Assembly (NCBI GenBank): GCA_028752905.1
Contig: JAQNBH010000003.1
Coordinates: 29,204,502-29,268,501 of the forward strand
Source of the DNA: Cladorhizidae sp. MBARI D1340-BT2
Taxonomy: Eukaryota; Porifera; Demospongiae; Poecilosclerida; Cladorhizidae
DNA length: 64,000 nucleotides
Direction of reading: 5' to 3'
The notes under the pieces were generated by a model. The model was not told where the DNA came from, did no database searches, and saw only the letters and a program-made list of their open reading frames with translations. A program made the translations under genes and the position numbers. Shown in pieces: positions 37,842-50,513 of this stretch (the stretch's first letter is position 1; the number at the start of each line of letters is the position of its first letter).

Positions 37842-38752
37842 TTATCCACACTTCACTGAATAGACTTGATGTATAGCTATTAATATAGGACTCTCTAAGT
37901 GCTCTCTCTTGATACCAAACATCCATATATTCTGCACACTTCACTGTAGTGGACTTGCAAGATAGGTATCTCTCAGTGTTCTCTATCTTGAGCTAAACAT
38001 GTTAGCTTCATAGATTCTCCACACTTCACTGAATAGACTTGATATATAGCTCTAAAGGTAGGCCTCTCTGTGTTCTCTCTCTCTTGATACCAAACATCCG
38101 TATATTCTGCATACATAGAATCACAAGATAGGTTTCTCTATGTGTTCTCTATCTTGATGCTAAACAGGTTAGCTTCATAGATTCTCCACACTTCACTGTA
38201 TAAACTTGATATATAGCTATTAAGATAGGTCTCTCCCTGTGCTCTCTGTTGATATCAAACATCCATAATATTCTGCACACTTCACTGTAATGGACTTGAT
38301 ATGATTCGAATGATAGGTTTCATTATGTGTTCTCTATCTTGATATTTGCCCTAATTTGGTCTATATGTTTCTCATTTTCCCCCCAAAAATCTTGCTTTTT
38401 TGCCGTAAAGCTCATAACTTTTCTACACTTTACCCAAAAAAGAATTTTTTTATATCACCGGATAGCCCTTTTAATTATCTGTCTTTTATACGTGCCAAAA
38501 TTTTGATTACTCTAAGTATTAGAAAGTTATGGTGATTTGAAGTGGTAAGGTTTGCGATCTTTCCTGGCGTTTTCCAGTTGCCAAAGCGGTGGCCTGCCAG
38601 TGAAAAACCACTACATTTATTGATAATCTGTTGACATGTTGCAGATAAGGGCCTTCTCTATCAGTTGACAAAATCTGGGACTTTGGTCTTGTTAATTAGG
38701 GCAGTTATGAATTGTACTCTTACTTGATGCTAAACATGTTTAGCTTCGTAGA
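37842..38752 (+). repeat. Unit 43, 911-bp B-class
   Basis: Has the extra CT, cccttttaatt, cttttatacg and attagaaag; the last two are shared only with unit 44. It also has the private attaatatagg near its start and gaattttttt. Confidence 0.88.
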
Positions 38753-39661
38753 TTATCCACACATCACTGAATAGACTTGATGTATAGCTATTAAGATAGG
38801 ACTCTCTAAGTGCTCTCTCTTGATACCAAACATCCATATATTCTGCACACTTCACTGTAGTGGACTTGCAAGATAGGTATCTCTCAGTGTTCTCTATCTT
38901 GAGCTAAACATGTTAGCTTCATAGATTCTCCACACTTCACTGAATAGACTTGATATATAGCTCTAAAGGTAGGCCTCTCTGTGTTCTCTCTCTTGATATC
39001 AAACATCCGTATATTCTGCATACATAGAATCACAAGATAGGTTTCTCTATGTGTTCTCTATCTTGATGCTAAACAGGTTAGCTTCATAGATTCTCCACAC
39101 TTCACTGTATAAACTTGATATATAGCTATTAAGATAGGTCTCTCCCTGTGCTCTCTGTTGATATCAAACATCCATAATATTCTGCACACTTCACTGTAAT
39201 GGACTTGATATGATTCGAATGATAGGTTTCATTATGTGTTCTCTATCTTGATATTTGCCCTAATTTGGTCTATATGTTTCTCATTTTCCCCCCAAAAATC
39301 TTGCTTTTTTGCCGTAAAGCTCATAACTTTTCTACACTTTACCCAAAAAAGAAATTTTTTATATCACCGGATAGCCCTTTTAATTATCTGTCTTTTATAC
39401 GTGCCAAAATTTTGATTACTCTAAGTATTAGAAAGTTATGGTGATTTGAAGTGGTAAGGTTTGCGATCTTTCCTGGCGTTTTCCAGTTGCCAAAGCGGTG
39501 GCCTGCCAGTGAAAAACCACTACATTTATTGATAATCTGTTGACATGTTGCAGATAAGGGCCTTCTCTATCAGTTGACAAAATCTGGGACTTTGGTCTTG
39601 TTAATTAGGGCAGTTATGAATTGTACTCTTACTTGATGCTAAACATGTTTAGCTTCGTAGA
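38753..39661 (+). repeat. Unit 44, 909-bp C-class
   Basis: Opens with cacacatcac. Shares cccttttaatt, cttttatacg and attagaaag with the preceding B-class unit, so its right half was probably copied from unit 43 or the reverse. Private cttgatatcaaacatccg in S3. Confidence 0.88.
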
Positions 39662-40562
39662 TTATCCACACTTCACTGAATAGACTTGATGTATAGCTAT
39701 TAAGATAGGACTCTCTAAGTGCTCTCTCTTGATACCAAACATCCATATATTCTGCACACTTCACTGTAGTGGACTTGCAAGATAGGTATCTCTCAGTGTT
39801 CTCTATCTTGAGCTAAACATGTTAGCTTCATAGATTCTCCACACTTCACTGAATAGACTTGATATATAGCTCTAAAGGTAGGCCTCTCTCTGTTCTCTCT
39901 CTTGATACCAAACATCCGTATATTCTGCATACATAGAATCACAAGATAGGTTTCTCTATGTGTTCTCTATCTTGATGCTAAACAGGTTAGCTTCATAGAT
40001 TCTCCACACTTCACTGTATAAACTTGATATATAGCTATTAAGATAGGTCTCTCCCTGTGCTCTCTGTTGATATCAAACATCCATAATAATATTCTGCACA
40101 CTTCACTGTAATGGACTTGATATGATTCGAATGATAGGTTTTCTCTATCTTGATATTTGCCCTAATTTGGTCTATATGTTTCTCATTTTTCCCCCAAAAA
40201 TCTTGCTTTTTTGCCGTAAAGCTCATAACTTTTCTACACTTTACCCAAAAAAGAAATTTTTATATCACCGGATAGCCCTTCTAATTATCTGTCTTTTGTA
40301 CGTGCCAAAATTTTGATTACTCTAAGTATTAGCAAGTTATGGTGATTTGAAGTGGTAAGGTTTGCGATCTTTCCTGGCGTTTTCCAGTTGCCAAAGCGGT
40401 GGCCTGCCAGTGAAAAACCACTACATTTATTGATAATCTGTTGACATGTTGCAGATAAGGGCCTTCTCTATCAGTTGACAAAATCTGGGACTTTGGTCTT
40501 GTTAATTAGGGCAGTTATGAATTGTACTCTTACTTGATGCTAAACATGTTTAGCTTCGTAGA
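39662..40562 (+). repeat. Unit 45, 901-bp A-class
   Basis: Same length signature as unit 42 but with ttttgattac in place of ttttgagtac. It is followed directly by another A-class unit, breaking the A-B-C order. Confidence 0.9.
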
Positions 40563-41463
40563 TTATCCACACTTCACTGAATAGACTTGATGTATAGCTA
40601 TTAAGATAGGACTCTCTAAGTGCTCTCTCTTGATACCAAACATCCATATATTCTGCACACTTCACTGTAGTGGACTTGCAAGATAGGTATCTCTCAGTGT
40701 TCTCTATCTTGAGCTAAACATGTTAGCTTCATAGATTCTCCACACTTCACTGAATAGACTTGATATATAGCTCTAAAGGTAGGCCTCTCTCTGTTCTCTC
40801 TCTTGATACCAAACATCCGTATATTCTGCATACATAGAATCACAAGATAGGTTTCTCTATGTGTTCTCTATCTTGATGCTAAACAGGTTAGCTTCATAGA
40901 TTCTCCACACTTCACTGTATAAACTTGATATATAGCTATTAAGATAGGTCTCTCCCTGTGCTCTCTGTTGATATCAAACATCCATAATAATATTCTGCAC
41001 ACTTCACTGTAATGGACTTGATATGATTCGAATGATAGGTTTTCTCTATCTTGATATTTGCCCTAATTTGGTCTATATGTTTCTCATTTTTCCCCCAAAA
41101 ATCTTGCTTTTTTGCCGTAAAGCTCATAACTTTTCTACACTTTACCCAAAAAAGAAATTTTTATATCACCGGATAGCCCTTCTAATTATCTGTCTTTTGT
41201 ACGTGCCAAAATTTTGAGTACTCTAAGTATTAGCAAGTTATGGTGATTTGAAGTGGTAAGGTTTGCGATCTTTCCTGGCGTTTTCCAGTTGCCAAAGCGG
41301 TGGCCTGCCAGTGAAAAACCACTACATTTATTGATAATCTGTTGACATGTTGCAGATAAGGGCCTTCTCTATCAGTTGACAAAATCTGGGACTTTGGTCT
41401 TGTTAATTAGGGCAGTTATGAATTGTACTCTTACTTGATGCTAAACATGTTTAGCTTCGTAGA
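40563..41463 (+). repeat. Unit 46, 901-bp A-class
   Basis: A-class signature with ttttgagtac and TTTTT+C5, like unit 42. It follows unit 45 in a local A-A duplication. Confidence 0.9.
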
Positions 41464-42374
41464 TTATCCACACTTCACTGAATAGACTTGATGTATAGCT
41501 ATTAAGATAGGACTCTCTAAGTGCTCTCTCTTGATACCAAACATCCATATATTCTGCACACTTCACTGTAGTGGACTTGCAAGATAGGTATCTCTCAGTG
41601 TTCTCTATCTTGAGCTAAACATGTTAGCTTCATAGATTCTCCACACTTCACTGAATAGACTTGATATATAGCTCTAAAGGTAGGCCTCTCTGTGTTCTCT
41701 CTCTCTTGATACCAAACATCCGTATATTCTGCATACATAGAATCACAAGATAGGTTTCTCTATGTGTTCTCTATCTTGATGCTAAACAGGTTAGCTTCAT
41801 AGATTCTCCACACTTCACTGTATAAACTTGATATATAGCTATTAAGATAGGTCTCTCCCTGTGCTCTCTGTTGATATCAAACATCCATAATATTCTGCAC
41901 ACTTCACTGTAATGGACTTGATATGATTCGAATGATAGGTTTCATTATGTGTTCTCTATCTTGATATTTGCCCTAATTTGGTCTATATGTTTCTCATTTT
42001 CCCCCCAAAAATCTTGCTTTTTTGCCGTAAAGCTCATAACTTTTCTACACTTTACCCAAAAAAGAAATTTTTTATATCACCGGATAGCCCTTTTAATTAT
42101 CTGTCTTTTGTACGTGCCAAAATTTTGATTACTCTAAGTATTAGCAAGTTATGGTGATTTGAAGTGGTAAGGTTTGCGATCTTTCCTGGCGTTTTCCAGT
42201 TGCCAAAGCGGTGGCCTGCCAGTGAAAAACCACTACATTTATTGATAATCTGTTGACATGTTGCAGATAAGGGCCTTCTCTATCAGTTGACAAAATCTGG
42301 GACTTTGGTCTTGTTAATTAGGGCAGTTATGAATTGTACTCTTACTTGATGCTAAACATGTTTAGCTTCGTAGA

Positions 42375-43275
42375 TTATCCACACATCACTGAATAGACTT
42401 GATGTATAGCTATTAAGATAGGACTCTCTAAGTGCTCTCTCTTGATACCAAACATCCATATATTCTGCACACTTCACTGTAGTGGACTTGCAAGATAGGT
42501 ATCTCTCAGTGTTCTCTATCTTGAGCTAAACATGTTAGCTTCATAGATTCTCCACACTTCACTGAATAGACTTGATATATAGCTCTAAAGGTAGGCCTCT
42601 CTGTGTTCTCTCTCTTGATACCAAACATCCGTATATTCTGCATACATAGAATCACAAGATAGGTTTCTCTATGTGTTCTCTATCTTGATGCTAAACAGGT
42701 TAGCTTCATAGATTCTCCACACTTCACTGTATAAACTTGATATATAGCTATTAAGATAGGTCTCTCCCTGTGCTCTCTGTTGATATCAAACATCCATAAT
42801 AATATTCTGCACACTTCACTGTAATGGACTTGATATGATTCGAATGATAGGTTTTCTCTATCTTGATATTTGCCCTAATTTGGTCTATATGTTTCTCATT
42901 TTCCCCCCAAAAATCTTGCTTTTTTGCCGTAAAGCTCATAACTTTTCTACACTTTACCCAAAAAAGAAATTTTTATATCACCGGATAGCCCTTCTAATTA
43001 TCTGTCTTTTGTACGTGCCAAAATTATGAGTACTCTAAGTATTAGCAAGTTATGGTGATTTGAAGTGGTAAGGTTTGCGATCTTTCCTGGCGTTTTCCAG
43101 TTGCCAAAGCGGTGGCCTGCCAGTGAAAAACCACTACATTTATTGATAATCTGTTGACATGTTGCAGATAAGGGCCTTCTCTATCAGTTGACAAAATCTG
43201 GGACTTTGGTCTTGTTAATTAGGGCAGTTATGAATTGTACTCTTACTTGATGCTAAACATGTTTAGCTTCGTAGA
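42375..43275 (+). repeat. Unit 48, 901-bp C/A hybrid
   Basis: The left part is C-class (cacacatcac, ctctctgtg) and the right part A-class (taataata, 10-bp deletion, gagtac). It has TTTT+C6 rather than the TTTTT+C5 of other A-class units and a private aaaattatga that breaks the CAAAATTTTG palindrome. The switch lies between about unit positions 231 and 427. Confidence 0.88.
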
Positions 43276-44176
43276 TTATCCACACTTCACTGAATAGACT
43301 TGATGTATAGCTATTAAGATAGGACTCTCTAAGTGCTCTCTCTTGATACCAAACATCCATATATTCTGCACACTTCACTGTAGTGGACTTGCAAGATAGG
43401 TATCTCTCAGTGTTCTCTATCTTGAGCTAAACATGTTAGCTTCATAGATTCTCCACACTTCACTGAATAGACTTGATATATAGCTCTAAAGGTAGGCCTC
43501 TCTGTGTTCTCTCTCTTGATACCAAACATCCGTATATTCTGCATACATAGAATCACAAGATAGGTTTCTCTATGTGTTCTCTATCTTGATGCTAAACAGG
43601 TTAGCTTCATAGATTCTCCACACTTCACTGTATAAACTTGATATATAGCTATTAAGATAGGTCTCTCCCTGTGCTCTCTGTTGATATCAAACATCCATAA
43701 TAATATTCTGCACACTTCACTGTAATGGACTTGATATGATTCGAATGATAGGTTTTCTCTATCTTGATATTTGCCCTAATTTGGTCTATATGTTTCTCAT
43801 TTTCCCCCCAAAAATCTTGCTTTTTTGCCGTAAAGCTCATAACTTTTCTACACTTTACCCAAAAAAGAAATTTTTATATCACCGGATAGCCCTTCTAATT
43901 ATCTGTCTTTTGTACGTGCCAAAATTTTGAGTACTCTAAGTATTAGCAAGTTATGGTGATTTGAAGTGGTAAGGTTTGCGATCTTTCCTGGCGTTTTCCA
44001 GTTGCCAAAGCGGTGGCCTGCCAGTGAAAAACCACTACATTTATTGATAATCTGTTGACATGTTGCAGATAAGGGCCTTCTCTATCAGTTGACAAAATCT
44101 GGGACTTTGGTCTTGTTAATTAGGGCAGTTATGAATTGTACTCTTACTTGATGCTAAACATGTTTAGCTTCGTAGA
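43276..44176 (+). repeat. Unit 49, 901-bp recombinant A-class
   Basis: Shares ctctctgtg and TTTT+C6 with unit 48 but starts with the ordinary cacacttcac. Probably derived from the unit 48 hybrid by a further exchange. Confidence 0.85.
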
Positions 44177-45087
44177 TTATCCACACTTCACTGAATAGAC
44201 TTGATGTATAGCTATTAAGATAGGACTCTCTAAGTGCTCTCTCTTGATACCAAACATCCATATATTCTGCACACTTCACTGTAGTGGACTTGCAAGATAG
44301 GTATCTCTCAGTGTTCTCTATCTTGAGCTAAACATGTTAGCTTCATAGATTCTCCACACTTCACTGAATAGACTTGATATATAGCTCTAAAGGTAGGCCT
44401 CTCTGTGTTCTCTCTCTCTTGATACCAAACATCCGTATATTCTGCATACATAGAATCACAAGATAGGTTTCTCTATGTGTTCTCTATCTTGATGCTAAAC
44501 AGGTTAGCTTCATAGATTCTCCACACTTCACTGTATAAACTTGATATATAGCTATTAAGATAGGTCTCTCCCTGTGCTCTCTGTTGATATCAAACATCCA
44601 TAATATTCTGCACACTTCACTGTAATGGACTTGATATGATTCGAATGATAGGTTTCATTATGTGTTCTCTATCTTGATATTTGCCCTAATTTGGTCTATA
44701 TGTTTCTCATTTTCCCCCAAAAAATCTTGCTTTTTTGCCGTAAAGCTCATAACTTTTCTATACTTTACCCAAAAAAGAAATTTTTTATATCACCGGATAG
44801 CCCTTCTAATTATCTGTCTTTTGTACGTGCCAAAATTTTGATTACTCTAAGTATTAGCAAGTTATGGTGATTTGAAGTGGTAAGGTTTGCGATCTTTCCT
44901 GGCGTTTTCCAGTTGCCAAAGCGGTGGCCTGCCAGTGAAAAACCACTACATTTATTGATAATCTGTTGACATGTTGCAGATAAGGGCCTTCTCTATCAGT
45001 TGACAAAATCTGGGACTTTGGTCTTGTTAATTAGGGCAGTTATGAATTGTACTCTTACTTGATGCTAAACATGTTTAGCTTCGTAGA

Positions 45088-45988
45088 TTATCCACACTTC
45101 ACTGAATAGACTTGATGTATAGCTATTAAGATAGGACTCTCTAAGTGCTCTCTCTTGATACCAAACATCCATATATTCTGCACACTTCACTGTAGTGGAC
45201 TTGCAAGATAGGTATCTCTCAGTGTTCTCTATCTTGAGCTAAACATGTTAGCTTCATAGATTCTCCACACTTCACTGAATAGACTTGATATATAGCTCTA
45301 AAGGTAGGCCTCTCTCTGTTCTCTCTCTTGATACCAAACATCCGTATATTCTGCATACATAGAATCACAAGATAGGTTTCTCTATGTGTTCTCTATCTTG
45401 ATGCTAAACAGGTTAGCTTCATAGATTCTCCACACTTCACTGTATAAACTTGATATATAGCTATTAAGATAGGTCTCTCCCTGTGCTCTCTGTTGATATC
45501 AAACATCCATAATAATATTCTGCACACTTCACTGTAATGGACTTGATATGATTCGAATGATAGGTTTTCTCTATCTTGATATTTGCCCTAATTTGGTCTA
45601 TATGTTTCTCATTTTTCCCCCAAAAATCTTGCTTTTTTGCCGTAAAGCTCATAACTTTTCTACACTTTACCCAAAAAAGAAATTTTTATATCACCGGATA
45701 GCCCTTCTAATTATCTGTCTTTTGTACGTGCCAAAATTTTGAGTACTCTAAGTATTAGCAAGTTATGGTGATTTGAAGTGGTAAGGTTTGCGATCTTTCC
45801 TGGCGTTTTCCAGTTGCCAAAGCGGTGGCCTGCCAGTGAAAAACCACTACATTTATTGATAATCTGTTGACATGTTGCAGATAAGGGCCTTCTCTATCAG
45901 TTGACAAAATCTGGGACTTTGGTCTTGTTAATTAGGGCAGTTATGAATTGTACTCTTACTTGATGCTAAACATGTTTAGCTTCGTAGA
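45088..45988 (+). repeat. Unit 51, 901-bp A-class
   Basis: Full A-class signature (ctctctctg, taataata, 10-bp deletion, TTTTT+C5, gagtac); begins the clean triad 51-52-53. Confidence 0.9.
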
Positions 45989-47807
45989 TTATCCACACTT
46001 CACTGAATAGACTTGATGTATAGCTATTAAGATAGGACTCTCTAAGTGCTCTCTCTTGATACCAAACATCCATATATTCTGCACACTTCACTGTAGTGGA
46101 CTTGCAAGATAGGTATCTCTCAGTGTTCTCTATCTTGAGCTAAACATGTTAGCTTCATAGATTCTCCACACTTCACTGAATAGACTTGATATATAGCTCT
46201 AAAGGTAGGCCTCTCTGTGTTCTCTCTCTCTTGATACCAAACATCCGTATATTCTGCATACATAGAATCACAAGATAGGTTTCTCTATGTGTTCTCTATC
46301 TTGATGCTAAACAGGTTAGCTTCATAGATTCTCCACACTTCACTGTATAAACTTGATATATAGCTATTAAGATAGGTCTCTCCCTGTGCTCTCTGTTGAT
46401 ATCAAACATCCATAATATTCTGCACACTTCACTGTAATGGACTTGATATGATTCGAATGATAGGTTTCATTATGTGTTCTCTATCTTGATATTTGCCCTA
46501 ATTTGGTCTATATGTTTCTCATTTTCCCCCCAAAAATCTTGCTTTTTTGCCGTAAAGCTCATAACTTTTCTACACTTTACCCAAAAAAGAAATATTTTAT
46601 ATCACCGGATAGCCCTTCTAATTATCTGTCTTTTGTACGTGCCAAAATTTTGATTACTCTAAGTATTAGCAAGTTATGGTGATTTGAAGTGGTAAGGTTT
46701 GCGATCTTTCCTGGCGTTTTCCAGTTGCCAAAGCGGTGGCCTGCCAGTGAAAAACCACTACATTTATTGATAATCTGTTGACATGTTGCAGATAAGGGCC
46801 TTCTCTATCAGTTGACAAAATCTGGGACTTTGGTCTTGTTAATTAGGGCAGTTATGAATTGTACTCTTACTTGATGCTAAACATGTTTAGCTTCGTAGAT
46901 TATCCACACATCACTGAATAGACTTGATGTATAGCTATTAAGATAGGACTCTCTAAGTGCTCTCTCTTGATACCAAACATCCATATATTCTGCACACTTC
47001 ACTGTAGTGGACTTGCAAGATAGGTATCTCTCAGTGTTCTCTATCTTGAGCTAAACATGTTAGCTTCATAGATTCTCCACACTTCACTGAATAGACTTGA
47101 TATATAGCTCTAAAGGTAGGCCTCTCTGTGTTCTCTCTCTTGATACCAAACATCCGTATATTCTGCATACATAGAATCACAAGATAGGTTTCTCTATGTG
47201 TTCTCTATCTTGATGCTAAACAGGTTAGCTTCATAGATTCTCCACACTTCACTGTATAAACTTGATATATAGCTATTAAGATAGGTCTCTCCCTGTGCTC
47301 TCTGTTGATATCAAACATCCATAATATTATGCACACTTCACTGTAATGGACTTGATATGATTCGAATGATAGGTTTCATTATGTGTTCTCTATCTTGATA
47401 TTTGCCCTAATTTGGTCTATATGTTTCTCATTTTCCCCCCAAAAATCTTGCTTTTTTGCCGTAAAGCTCATAACTTTGCTACACTTTACCCAAAAAAGAA
47501 ATTTTTATATCACCGGATAGCCCTTCTAATTATCTGTCTTTTGTACGTGCCAAAATTTTGATTACTCTAAGTATTAGCAAGTTATGGTGATTTGAAGTGG
47601 TAAGGTTTGCGATCTTTCCTGGCGTTTTCCAGTTGCCAAAGCGGTGGCCTGCCAGTGAAAAACCACTACATTTATTGATAATCTGTTGACATGTTGCAGA
47701 TAAGGGCCTTCTCTATCAGTTGACAAAATCTGGGACTTTGGTCTTGTTAATTAGGGCAGTTATGAATTGTACTCTTACTTGATGCTAAACATGTTTAGCT
47801 TCGTAGA

Positions 47808-48708
47808 TTATCCACACTTCACTGAATAGACTTGATGTATAGCTATTAAGATAGGACTCTCTAAGTGCTCTCTCTTGATACCAAACATCCATATATTCTG
47901 CACACTTCACTGTAGTGGACTTGCAAGATAGGTATCTCTCAGTGTTCTCTATCTTGAGCTAAACATGTTAGCTTCATAGATTCTCCACACTTCACTGAAT
48001 AGACTTGATATATAGCTCTAAAGGTAGGCCTCTCTCTGTTCTCTCTCTTGATACCAAACATCCGTATATTCTGCATACATAGAATCACAAGATAGGTTTC
48101 TCTATGTGTTCTCTATCTTGATGCTAAACAGGTTAGCTTCATAGATTCTCCACACTTCACTGTATAAACTTGATATATAGCTATTAAGATAGGTCTCTCC
48201 CTGTGCTCTCTGTTGATATCAAACATCCATAATAATATTCTGCACACTTCACTGTAATGGACTTGATATGATTCGAATGATAGGTTTTCTCTATCTTGAT
48301 ATTTGCCCTAATTTGGTCTATATGTTTCTCATTTTTCCCCCAAAAATCTTGCTTTTTTGCCGTAAAGCTCATAACTTTTCTACACTTTACCCAAAAAAGA
48401 AATTTTTATATCACCGGATAGCCCTTCTAATTATCTGTCTTTTGTACGTGCCAAAATTTTGAGTACTCTAAGTATTAGCAAGTTATGGTGATTTGAAGTG
48501 GTAAGGTTTGCGATCTTTCCTGGCGTTTTCCAGTTGCCAAAGCGGTGGCCTGCCAGTGAAAAACCACTACATTTATTGATAATCTGTTGACATGTTGCAG
48601 ATAAGGGCCTTCTCTATCAGTTGACAAAATCTGGGACTTTGGTCTTGTTAATTAGGGCAGTTATGAATTGTACTCTTACTTGATGCTAAACATGTTTAGC
48701 TTCGTAGA
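47808..48708 (+). repeat. Unit 54, 901-bp A-class
   Basis: Full A-class signature, 2720 bp downstream of unit 51; the last 901-bp unit in the window. Confidence 0.9.
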
Positions 48709-49605
48709 TTATCCACACTTCACTGAATAGACTTGATGTATAGCTATTAAGATAGGACTCTCTAAGTGCTCTCTCTTGATACCAAACATCCATATATTCT
48801 GCACACTTCACTGTAGTGGACTTGCAAGATAGGTATCTCTCAGTGTTCTCTATCTTGAGCTAAACATGTTAGCTTCATAGATTCTCCACACTTCACTGAA
48901 TAGACTTGATATATAGCTCTAAAGGTAGGCCTCTCTGTGTTCTCTCTCTCTTGATACCAAACATCACATAGAATCACAAGATAGGTTTCTCTATGTGTTC
49001 TCTATCTTGATGCTAAACAGGTTAGCTTCATAGATTCTCCACACTTCACTGTATAAACTTGATATATAGCTATTAAGATAGGTCTCTCCCTGTGCTCTCT
49101 GTTGATATCAAACATCCATAATATTCTGCACACTTCACTGTAATGGACTTGATATGATTCGAATGATAGGTTTCATTATGTGTTCTCTATCTTGATATTT
49201 GCCCTAATTTGGTCTATATGTTTCTCATTTTCCCCCCAAAAATCTTGCTTTTTTGCCGTAAAGCTCATAACTTTTCTACACTTTACCCAAAAAAGAAATT
49301 TTTTATATCACCGGATAGCCCTTTTAATTATCTGTCTTTTGTACGTGCCAAAATTTTGATTACTCTAAGTATTAGCAAGTTATGGTGATTTGAAGTGGTA
49401 AGGTTTGCGATCTTTCCTGGCGTTTTCCAGTTGCCAAAGCGGTGGCCTGCCAGTGAAAAACCACTACATTTATTGATAATCTGTTGACATGTTGCAGATA
49501 AGGGCCTTCTCTATCAGTTGACAAAATCTGGGACTTTGGTCTTGTTAATTAGGGCAGTTATGAATTGTACTCTTACTTGATGCTAAACATGTTTAGCTTC
49601 GTAGA
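48709..49605 (+). repeat. Unit 55, 897-bp B-class with 14-bp deletion
   Basis: A B-class unit (extra CT, cccttttaatt) that lost 14 bp at the S3/S4 junction: aaacatcacatagaatc replaces a longer stretch spanning the end of S3. 911 minus 14 gives the observed 897. Confidence 0.92.
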
Positions 49606-50513
49606 TTATCCACACATCACTGAATAGACTTGATGTATAGCTATTAAGATAGGACTCTCTAAGTGCTCTCTCTTGATACCAAACATCCATATATTCTGCA
49701 CACTTCACTGTAGTGGACTTGCAAGATAGGTATCTCTCAGTGTTCTCTATCTTGAGCTAAACATGTTAGCTTCATAGATTCTCCACACTTCACTGAATAG
49801 ACTTGATATATAGCTCTAAAGGTAGGCCTCTCTGTGTTCTCTCTCTTGATACCAAACATCCGTATATTCTGCATACATAGAATCACAAGATAGGTTTCTC
49901 TATGTGTTCTCTATCTTGATGCTAAACAGGTTAGCTTCATAGATTCTCCACACTTCACTGTATAAACTTGATATATAGCTATTAAGATAGGTCTCTCCCT
50001 GTGCTCTCTGTTGATATCAAACATCCATAATATTATGCACACTTCACTGTAATGGACTTGATATGATTCGAATGATAGGTTTCATTATGTGTTCTCTATC
50101 TTGATATTTGCCCTAATTTGGTCTCTATGTTTCTCATTTTCCCCCCAAAAATCTTGCTTTTTTGCCGTAAAGCTCATAACTTTGCTACACTTTACCCAAA
50201 AAAGAAATTTTTATATCACCGGATAGCCCTTCTAATTATCTGTCTTTTGTACGTGCCAAAATTTTGATTACTCTAAGTATTAGCAAGTTATGGTGATTTG
50301 AAGTGGTAAGGTTTGCGATCTTTCCTGGCGTTTTCCAGTTGCCAAAGCGGTGGCCTGCCAGTGAAAAACCACTACATTTATTGATAATCTGTTGACATGT
50401 TGCAGATAAGGGCCTTCTCTATCAGTTGACAAAATCTGGGACTTTGGTCTTGTTAATTAGGGCAGTTATGAATTGTACTCTTACTTGATGCTAAACATGT
50501 TTAGCTTCGTAGA

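Larger units (their letters stand above)
36941..50513 (+). repeat. Three-unit higher-order repeat domain (units 42-56)
   Basis: Starts 36941, 37842, 38753, 39662, 40563, 41464, 42375, 43276, 44177, 45088, 45989, 46900, 47808, 48709, 49606. Three classes recur in order: A-class (901 bp, 10-bp deletion, taataata), B-class (911 bp, extra CT after ctctctgtg) and C-class (start cacacatcac). Clean triads are 42-43-44, 51-52-53 and 54-55-56; 46-47-48 is a triad whose last member is a C/A hybrid, and 45, 49 and 50 are extra or recombinant members. Triad period is about 2.7 kb. Cccttttaatt marks units 43, 44, 47 and 55. Confidence 0.88.

Noticed and set aside
37317..48462. Fourteen reading frames of 62-64 codons (seven per strand), for example 37317-37505 minus and 37401-37595 plus.
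   Set aside because: They lie inside non-coding satellite, overlap each other on opposite strands, exist only where a 10-bp deletion shifted the frame, and are absent from the other 64 units. I see no recognisable domain.
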